DNA of 64,000 bases from Cordia subcordata (Eukaryota > Streptophyta > Magnoliopsida > Boraginales > Cordiaceae): the NCBI GenBank assembly GCA_028554755.1, contig JAPTOF010000017.1:5332001-5396000 (forward strand). The letters run 5' to 3'. Shown in pieces: positions 56,765-64,000 of this stretch. Made by a program: the position numbers and the translations under genes. Position 1 is the stretch's first letter; every line of letters begins with the position of its first letter. A model generated the notes under the pieces. That model was not told where the DNA came from and ran no database searches. It worked only from the letters and a program-made list of their open reading frames with translations.

Positions 56765-57943
56765 AGGAAACCCGAGATGGAGAACAAGACAACTACATTT
56801 TGGCTTTTCTTTCCATGAGATGAGGCAGTGTATTTAACCGAAAAAAGATAGTACACTTGAATTGTATTATTTAAATACTTATTGGTCGCCAAAAATCCTA
56901 CTTCTACAATTGATAGTTCAGAGTTATTCAACGGATTCCTATTTGAAGAGTGCATAACCACATGGAGAAGGTCATACTAACCCGTCAAATGGAGGCTGAC
57001 CGCTGAGCCTACTCTGACCTCCGGGGTTGGGCGCCTGAGCAAGCGGGACCTGCCATAGCTTATGGCTAGAGCAATGGGAGGGCCCTAGTAGAGAGAAAAG
57101 TAAGGAGAACAAGTGCTCTCCATTCATTTATTAATCGGAGTTTAGTTTTGAGCTAGTCAAGATGGATGGGCATAGTTGAACAGAGCATTTGCAGTTGTTT
57201 CAGAGGGCTGGCGAGTTGTTCCAGAGGTCAGGTTCGTCAGCTGAATATCTGTTGTTGAAAAAAAAAATCATATTAGTTCTCTTTGTTTTACAAACATAAT
57301 CAATATCCCTATTGTATTGTTTAAAAAATAATTATATTAGCCCTCATTTTTTTTTTTATAAATTATTCAAATTAATTATTATCTTAGCAAAAAAAATAAG
57401 TCAAAGAACAGGAACTAATTTAAAAAAGTTTCCAAACTAAGAACTAATAAAAATGTTCTTTTTAAATAATAGGAATTAATTTGATTATTTTATGAAATAT
57501 TAATGAGTAGTATGAATATTTCAAAAAAATATGAATTAATTTGACTATTTTTTTAAATATTAAGAAGTAATTTGTATATTTTAAAATAATAAGGACAAAT
57601 TTAAAGAAGTATGGTAACAATAAATACCATTTATGTAATTAACCTTGGTTTGAATGTTTTAGAGGATGAACAATTCTTTTGACAAGTAGTAAAAGTCTTA
57701 CTCTATTGTGGATGAGAAAACAATAGGTTTATGATATAATTGCATTTGGACCAAAAGAAAAAGAATCACAAGTCGCATTAACGATGGCGTGAAGTTTTCA
57801 TTTATCTCCTGACATTGTTGAACCAACACCACAGTTAATCGCATTCATAATAATGTAAGTATAATGGCGAGTACAAGTACTCGCTGACACGCAAGTGTAA
57901 AAGGCTAACAGCAATAACTTTTTTGATCTTATTATTAGGGTTT
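56765..57943. other. Intergenic with a degenerate inverted-repeat element
   Basis: No gene seen. About 57,270-57,640 has AGGAACTAATTTAAA-type and TATTAGTTCTC-type repeats similar to the arms of the MULE-like element at 60148, in decayed form. Confidence 0.4.
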
Positions 57944-58150
57944 TCATTATAACGTAATAAGAGGGTAAAATTTGTAACCATAATGCTTTTGATGATGCGG
58001 ATCTTTATTTTTTCATTATAACGTAATAAGAGGGTAAAATTTGTAACCATAATGCTTTTGATGATGCGGATCTTTATTTTTTCATTATAACGCAATAAGA
58101 GGGTAAAATTTGTAACCATAATGCTTTTGATGATGCAGATCTTTATTTTT
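57944..58150. repeat. Three tandem copies of a 69-bp unit
   Basis: Unit TCATTATAACGTAATAAGAG and following bases, starting at 57944, 58013 and 58082, almost identical. Since 69 is a multiple of three, the minus strand shows a chance repeated 23-residue frame. Confidence 0.95.
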
Positions 58151-58382
58151 TCTGACTACAAAAAGGTCGCAAAAGAATTCAAACGTGTGCAATGAGTATT
58201 AGTAATTGCGCTCCGATCATCATTGAACAATGAAAATATTGACACTTACCAAACCACTACGCCCCACCTTGATTCGGTAAGGGTTAATATCCATTTATTA
58301 TCTTTTCAGTCCAAAAAAGACAAGAAAAGAAAACATTAACTATACTTTCATAAAAGAATTTTAACCTTTCGTACTCTAAGGA

Positions 58383-58480
58383 TGCCTTAATGGTAAGAGT
58401 TGGATACGGAAACAATTTATAACTCGGGTGCGAATCCACTCCCCTATGCTGCCTTCAGGGACGGATTTAGAATTAAATGT
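58383..58480 (+). other. Possible SINE-like fragment
   Basis: CTTAATGGTAAGAGTTGG followed by GGGTGCGAATCCACTCC resembles A and B boxes. The downstream GGGACGGATTTAGAATTAAA is a motif common in plant dispersed repeats. Confidence 0.35.
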
Positions 58481-58548
58481 TTAGGGGCTAAATATAAATA
58501 ATTATAAAATTTAAAAAGTGCATATATTATATATTTATTGGTAAAAAT

Positions 58549-58587
58549 GTGCGCGCGCGCGCGCACACACACACATATATATATAAT
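58549..58587. repeat. (GC)n(AC)n(AT)n alternating tract
   Basis: About 39 bp of strict purine-pyrimidine alternation: GC repeats, then AC, then AT. Such tracts can adopt Z-DNA. Confidence 0.9.
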
Positions 58588-59032
58588 ATGCAAATGAACA
58601 CTTTTTTCAAAAAATATTAAAAAAAAAATTTTAAAAAAAGTCAATTCAAAGGAGCCCTATATCTTAGACTCAAATGACTACATATATGTGATTTTTCTAA
58701 TAGTGTAATATTGTTCTAGTTAAGATTTAATTGAATAATTTTTTTTATGTCAATATAAATATATATTTTTTATATCAATAGAAATATTAGTCTAACATTA
58801 ACGAGTGTAACATTACACTAGTAATTTTTTTATATCAATAGAAATATTAATCTTACATTATGAGCATAACATTGCACTAGTTAGAAAAAAATATATATAA
58901 ACTTGAAAATTTTTCAAAAAGATATATTGCATTCTTGATTAGTTACCTTTGTTTCTGAACATAATAAATGTTGAAGAATGTAAGACGTTGCTGCTACAAA
59001 CTCACACTTGTTCAAATACTCTCTCAGCCTTT
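58588..59032. other. Intergenic, no gene seen
   Basis: AT-rich; includes two copies of a TTTTTTATATCAATAGAAAT run near 58,765 and 58,825 with nearby GTAACATTACACTAGT-type motifs. Confidence 0.5.
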
Positions 59033-59035
59033 TAA

Positions 59036-59503
59036 GAGGGTGTTTGAATTGGCTTATAAAAAAGCTATTTAAAGTATTTTTGGCTTTAAGTGATTTTTTT
59101 TATTGTCAACTTTAAGTAGTTATGTGTTTGAATAAAAGTTATAGTTATAAAAATAAGTATTTACATATTTGATTAAAGTGTGTTGAAAAATAAGTTATAT
59201 GGTTAAAATAACTATTAAGGATTTTAAAATAGAATTTAAAAAGTAAGTATAAGATAAAAGATTAAAGCTATTTTAGTAATAAAAATAAAAAGGTGAGGAT
59301 AAGATAGTAAATGATTTGGTCAAACTTGTTTTTTTTCAAAGTGTTTAAAACTATAAAAAGCAAAAGTTTGGGTTGGAAAACTTTTTATTTTCTACTTAAA
59401 ACCACTTAAAAAAAGCATATTTTTAATTAAAACAAACACTTTCATTAGCTTAAATTAGGCTTTAAGCAGGTTTGACCAAAAAAAAGCCAAACCAAACACC
59501 CTC
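59036..59503. mobile_element. PIF/Harbinger-like MITE, 468 bp
   Basis: Ends GAGGGTGTTTGAATTGGCTT and complemented GAGGGTGTTTGGTTTGGCTT, with a perfect TAA duplication (59033-59035 and 59504-59506). Non-coding, AT-rich interior. A truncated relative is at 22788. Confidence 0.85.
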
Positions 59504-59506
59504 TAA

Positions 59507-60138
59507 GAATGGTCTCAGCAAAGGAATGATTTAGATAAATTCTCCATAATTGATTAATTGTAATCAAAGTTGTGAAATAAGAATAGAAAAAAATAGAATA
59601 GAAAAGGTTAATTGTAATTTGTAAAGATATCAATCTAAAAAAATAATAAATTACCACTTATTAAATTAAATTTCCAATTTAAACAAAAGATTACAATTAA
59701 GACTTAACCTATTTTATTTTCCACCAAATGTGCTTTGTTTCATTAGGAAAGAAAAAAACTGGTTTGGGGGGGGGGGCCTCCCAAACAAGAACATAGTTCC
59801 GTCTTTGGCTACATTGAGTGCTCTAAACATAATTGGTGCATAGTATAGAGAACTTGCTATGCACCAAAGATTTGCTAGTTGATAGTCGAGCTTCGCTGGG
59901 TGTTTCGGTAGTCGGACTACACTAACTAGATTTTCTTTGTCGCCAAAAAAAAAAAAATTCAACCTTTCACATACATAAAACATGAAGAAAAGCCATTCAT
60001 TAAATTCAACTAGAACGTGGGAAAAAGAAGAGAGAAAATACTCTAAAAATATATAAGTTTGAAATATTTTTTAGTTTATAATTTAAAATGTTAGCTACCT
60101 TGGTTTTTTGGGGGTTGATGGCGTGGGTTAGAGGTTTA
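59507..60138. other. Intergenic, no gene seen
   Basis: AT-rich with an 11-base G run at 59766-59776. An 89-codon minus frame at 59714-59983 looks like chance. Confidence 0.5.
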
Positions 60139-60147
60139 TTTTGTTTT

Positions 60148-61016
60148 GAGTTAAATTCAAATAAGTTCCTACTGTTAACACTTTTTTTCATTTTAGTCCC
60201 TATTGTTACAAATAATTTATACAAGTCCTCAATGTTTACTTATTATAGTCAAATTAGTCCCTGCAGTTAGAGTTAAATTCAAATAAATCCCTAATATTTA
60301 CATATTTTTTAATTTTAATCCCTATTGTTTCAAATAATTCATACAAGTCCCCAATGTTTAATTATTATGGTCAGATTAGTCCCTACAATTAGAATGGACG
60401 TTAGTTTTGATGAAAATGTCCCAAATGACCTTAAACATAAAAGCAATTGACAATCTTATCCTTTGCCCCATAAAACGAAATCGATTATCTATTTTTTTAA
60501 GTAAGAATTCCTAACAAAAAAGAAAAAAAACAGTAGGAATTTAACATTTTGGATGATAATTGTTGCATTCTTTGCATATTTGGATTTATTGTGAACTTTT
60601 ATAAGACACATTAGACATCTGATTGAAATTTTTTAATGAAAATTAGGAACTTTTATTGTCTAAAAATTATTCCATAATAAAATTCACATTACAAAAGTTC
60701 AAGGTATTATAATCAACTTAGAATAAAAAAATAAAATAAAATTAGTTCCAATCTTTTTTATTCATTTTTTCTTAAAACAGGGACTAACTTAAATAAGTTT
60801 GTAAAACATTGGAGACTAGTATGAATTCTTTTCAAATAATGGGGACTAGTTTGACTAATTTTGTGAAATATTGGGAATAATATAAATTTTTTTAAATAAT
60901 GAAGACTAATCTGATTACATTTGTGAAACATTAAGAACTAATTTAAACATTTTAAAATAATATAGACCACTTTGAAAAAATAGAGAAACAATAGGGACTT
61001 ATTGTGAAATTTATCC
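60148..61016. mobile_element. MULE-like inverted-repeat element, 869 bp
   Basis: Two arms of about 260 bp (60148-60410 and 60750-61016) are inverted copies, each with internal repeats of TTTTAGTCCCTATTGTT and AATTTATACAAGTCCTCAAT type. The possible 9-bp duplication TTTTGTTTT (60139-60147 and 61017-61025) is low complexity and so only moderately convincing. No coding capacity. Confidence 0.65.
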
Positions 61017-61025
61017 TTTTGTTTT

Positions 61026-62982
61026 TCTAAAATATTTTTTGCTTTACGAAATAGAAAGTTAGAAATACCCTTCAACTTTAACTTTAACATTTCATTTGGA
61101 AGAGTTTGATATTATAAGAAAATTCAAATAAAAATAAAATTTCGTGGGAAAATATTAGAATTCGGTTGAAACTCGCGGGGTAAATGGTATTCACTTGATT
61201 AGCTAGTACACAAATATGGTCTTTAACTTTTTGGTGATTTGAGAACAACAATTAGTGATGAGCAAATCAATGCACATAGTAATTTGAGCCATAAAGTTTT
61301 ACACCTTTTTAGTACCTTCAATTTTCGAGGTAGAGCAACTCCCCAGAAGGTAGCAAGTTGGTCGTATAGTTTTTGTAGGCGAAATGTTGAAATCACCAAC
61401 ACTATTTTTATTCACCTCGAGTAACAAACTATTTTTTTTAGAGTTCTCAAAGCTTTCAAATGAGATAAAAGAATAACACTAATGATGCACATATCTCATT
61501 GAGAGAATCAAACTTAGATGTTTGTCGCCTTGTTAATCTTTCTCTTAAATTGCCAATGTTTAAAAATTATATCTTAAAAAATGAAAGGATACGATTTTTT
61601 CTTTATTAATTTTATTAAGGAAAAGGCGTCAAATTTATTATATATAAGAGAAGGTAAGGGGCTAAAGCCATTTTCTGTCATAATATTTTGAAGTATTTTC
61701 CGAACTTCCACGAAATTTTAACATTGTATGTGTTAATTTCTTTGTCGCATCTACGAAATTTAGTAATATTCTTTATTGCAAGTTGTGATATGACCTGTAC
61801 TCGTGTCAAAAATTGTCCAAAAAAATTAATAATTTGGACATTTAACACACACTTGGATTAATAATTTAGGAATATAGGTTGAGTTAGGTAGGTTCAAAAT
61901 AAAAAGGATCTATGTGCTTATTTTTTTAACGCATCCAAATTAGTAATATCTGATGATTTTTTATCACTACTAATATCATAAATTACAAACATCAAAAAAT
62001 TAATTAATCATATTCTAAAAATAAAGGACTTAATTAAAAAAAAAGTCAACGATGAGAACAAAATAAGATAATAACACTTTTAATAACCACAGTTGACGAT
62101 AGCCCGCAAACTTTAAGATGATTTTCACAGTTGAGATTGTTGAGACACCAATAATTTAAAATTAGACAATATTATATTATAGTGATATTTCACCTTCCCG
62201 CTTATGGTGACATAACAGAATAAGCTGTTTCTCCAGCTTCAGTTTATAAGCAGTGACTAGCAAGGATACTATGAGATAATCCAGGTGACATGAGCTCTTC
62301 TAGTTCTTCTGTACATCTTTTCCTTTTTCTTTTTCCTTTTTTTTTTTTTGGGGGGGGGGGGGTTAGTAGGTGAGCATGCATTCAAGAATCACCGGACACA
62401 ACTCAAAGAGACTAGTGAAACATAGCAATTCTCAGGTGCAAAATGAATATCTTTGATAGTCTGACGACGTGTTTTCGCTAATTATTTCTTTCATCCCCAT
62501 GGAATCAAGGACAGAATGCTTCAAGTTAAAGAATAACTGAACTGCATTTGACTTCCATGTTCAGAGAACTGCAGAAATTGAAACTTCTTCTGTTTCTCTT
62601 TTTTTTTTTTGTTTTTTGGTACGAGAGAAGATCGCGCTGAAAGAAATGACTTAAACATTCCAAACCCCAACTCAGAAACAGAGAAAAGAACCAGGTGTAA
62701 AACAAGAACATACTTGATAATTCTTAGGCGGATGTCACAAGGCATAGAGGACCATCCAAAGAATTAGACTGCCCAAGTTAAAACTAAAGACAGGCTCCGA
62801 AAGTAACCGCACAGTCTCAGTAGGTGAAGCTGCAAAGGTGGAACAAAACGAGTTGACACTGGCAGTTAAGCTTTCCTTCGCTTGTATTGCATACTAACAT
62901 TTGTACGATTCTAGACCAATGCTTTCACTCCGAAAAGCAGAAAAAACAGAGACGAATGCTCTGAAACTAAATCTTATGATGC
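61026..62982. other. Intergenic and 3' UTR of the ENT gene
   Basis: AT-rich; a T run then a 13-base G run at 62337-62362. The last 300-500 bp before 62983 are less AT-rich and probably transcribed as the 3' UTR of the minus-strand gene. No other gene seen. Confidence 0.5.
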
Positions 62983-64000
62983 TCACCAACCTTTACCTAT
63001 AAGCCACAACCAATCGAGAGTTACCCCTGCAAATATACCGGCTAGGAGAAACAAGACAAGTATATTCCCCAAGGCATTTTGCTCTGGTCCCTGTAGATGT
63101 GAATTCAGGTGATTTTTGTCAGAACTCAGACCAATTTTCTTCTATAAAAAGCTTATGCTAATCATTTGATGACTTCAACTAACCTTATAGCCTTCTGGAG
63201 CAGAAGTAAGGACACACACAGTTAGGTAACCATTACTCAATCCCAAGAAAGATGTAAGCAGTATCATCCAGCCCTGATCACCATATTTGGCGGTAAAATA
63301 GAAGGCAGGAACGAGCAGGAATCGCAACATAACTGCTATTGTAACTCCCCTCCGTGATTCTAGTTTTATGAATTTCCAAAGGGGTAAATATCTTCCAATG
63401 AGATCCCATACATTGTACATGGCGATCAGGACAAGCGCATACCTAATATGTGCAATATCAGAATGGAGCTACAAGGTCAAAGTAGATATGAAATCATATC
63501 AAAATGACTGTATGGAGCGAAGAACAATTCCCAGATTTTTGGTCGGATTTCTTCCCAGATTTATAGACTTATCTATGGCTGGTCACTCTTACCATTCTCC
63601 CAAGCTATGCGATCCAGTGTCCTCAGATAAGAAGCCTGGGAATATGGACAATGTCAGAGCATATATCAGAAACATGTCTATTGCGTAATCTTTATTCTGA
63701 AATAACAGCTGCTTGTTGCTTAATCGCTCCAAATGTTTGGGAACCTGGTCATCAGCCTGTAGCAAATACAGCACTTACAGCCAGAGAATCATCATATAGA
63801 TATTTTTCCATATTTTGATTGGGAGAAGTCGAAGAACGTTACTTGTTCTGCTGGTGTATGAATCCCTTCAGCAGCAAGATCACCCGCTACAGTTTTTGAT
63901 CCCTCAGAGGCTGCTTTTGAGCGATAGTACTTCACAATTGGAAGCTTTGGAAACACATAAGCATAGAGGAGGATGCAAAGCAGCTCAAAAATGGTACAAA
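62983..64000 (-). CDS. Equilibrative nucleoside transporter (ENT family), C-terminal part
   Basis: Four exons on the minus strand: 64000-63843 (continues off the window), 63756-63593, 63442-63184 and 63090-62983, all with GT/AG junctions in frame, ending in TGA at 62985-62983. They give 228 residues, somewhat more than half of a usual plant ENT of about 415. Visible blocks are ELLCILLYAYVFPKLPIVKY (membrane helix 6), a hydrophilic loop, KDYAIDMFLIYALTLSIFPG, YALVLIAMYNVWDLIGRYLP, RFLLVPAFYFTAKYGDQGWM, LLTSFLGLSNGYLTVCVLTS, APEGYKGPEQNALGNILVLF and the end LDWLWLIGKGW. ENT (SLC29) proteins carry nucleosides across the plasma or vacuolar membrane. The part seen is intact; the subtype is not resolved. 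Confidence 0.95.

Noticed and set aside
56503..56823. 106-codon frame
   Set aside because: It crosses a 94-bp tandem repeat; similarity within the frame is due to the repeat.
57835..58119. 94-codon frame with a 23-residue repeat
   Set aside because: Product of the 69-bp tandem repeat; no start context or family features.

Overview
This is a plant nuclear window, most likely from a eudicot. The evidence is spliced genes with plant-specific families (R2R3-MYB, an At4g28100-type GPI-anchored protein, a plant-type equilibrative nucleoside transporter), AT-rich intergenic DNA, and dense LTR, LINE, MULE, hAT and Harbinger-like elements. I cannot name the species. No bacterial-type operon, CRISPR array, tRNA or rRNA gene was seen.

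Layout. 1-16840: an old L1-type LINE on the minus strand, split by a complete but decayed Ty3/gypsy element (Tat-like, 2443-14355). The gypsy element has two LTRs, a 5-bp TAAAC target duplication, gag-pol, a 3' tandem-repeat array and an antisense extra ORF. 16868-18180: a Ty1/copia 3' remnant and a MITE. 18181-23580: gene-poor DNA with small repeats. 23580-25647: promoter and three-exon R2R3-MYB gene (plus strand) with a MITE in intron 2. 26063-27026: MULE-type element with a 9-bp duplication. 27600-29510: copia pol remnant. 30893-31920: nested MITEs. 33877-41839: a three-level nest, MULE-like palindrome containing a copia element containing a hAT MITE, each with its own target duplication. 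42880-50100: a non-coding LTR-element remnant carrying two solo LTRs and a set of hairpins with a shared apical motif. 52165-55124: two-exon GPI-anchored protein gene (plus) whose 2-kb intron holds three related MITEs. 55130-62980: intergenic repeats and two further inverted-repeat elements. 62983-64000: the 3' four exons of an ENT transporter (minus), running off the right edge.

The three host genes are far apart and unrelated in function (transcription factor, cell-surface protein, membrane transporter); nothing suggests a cluster. I found no clear new multi-gene system. The observations most worth checking are the repeated CCGAAGG-loop hairpins, the antisense ORF of the gypsy element, the nested insertions with exact duplications, and the strong C-to-T pattern of the gypsy stop codons. 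All boundaries come from reading the sequence by eye; no alignment or database search was run.
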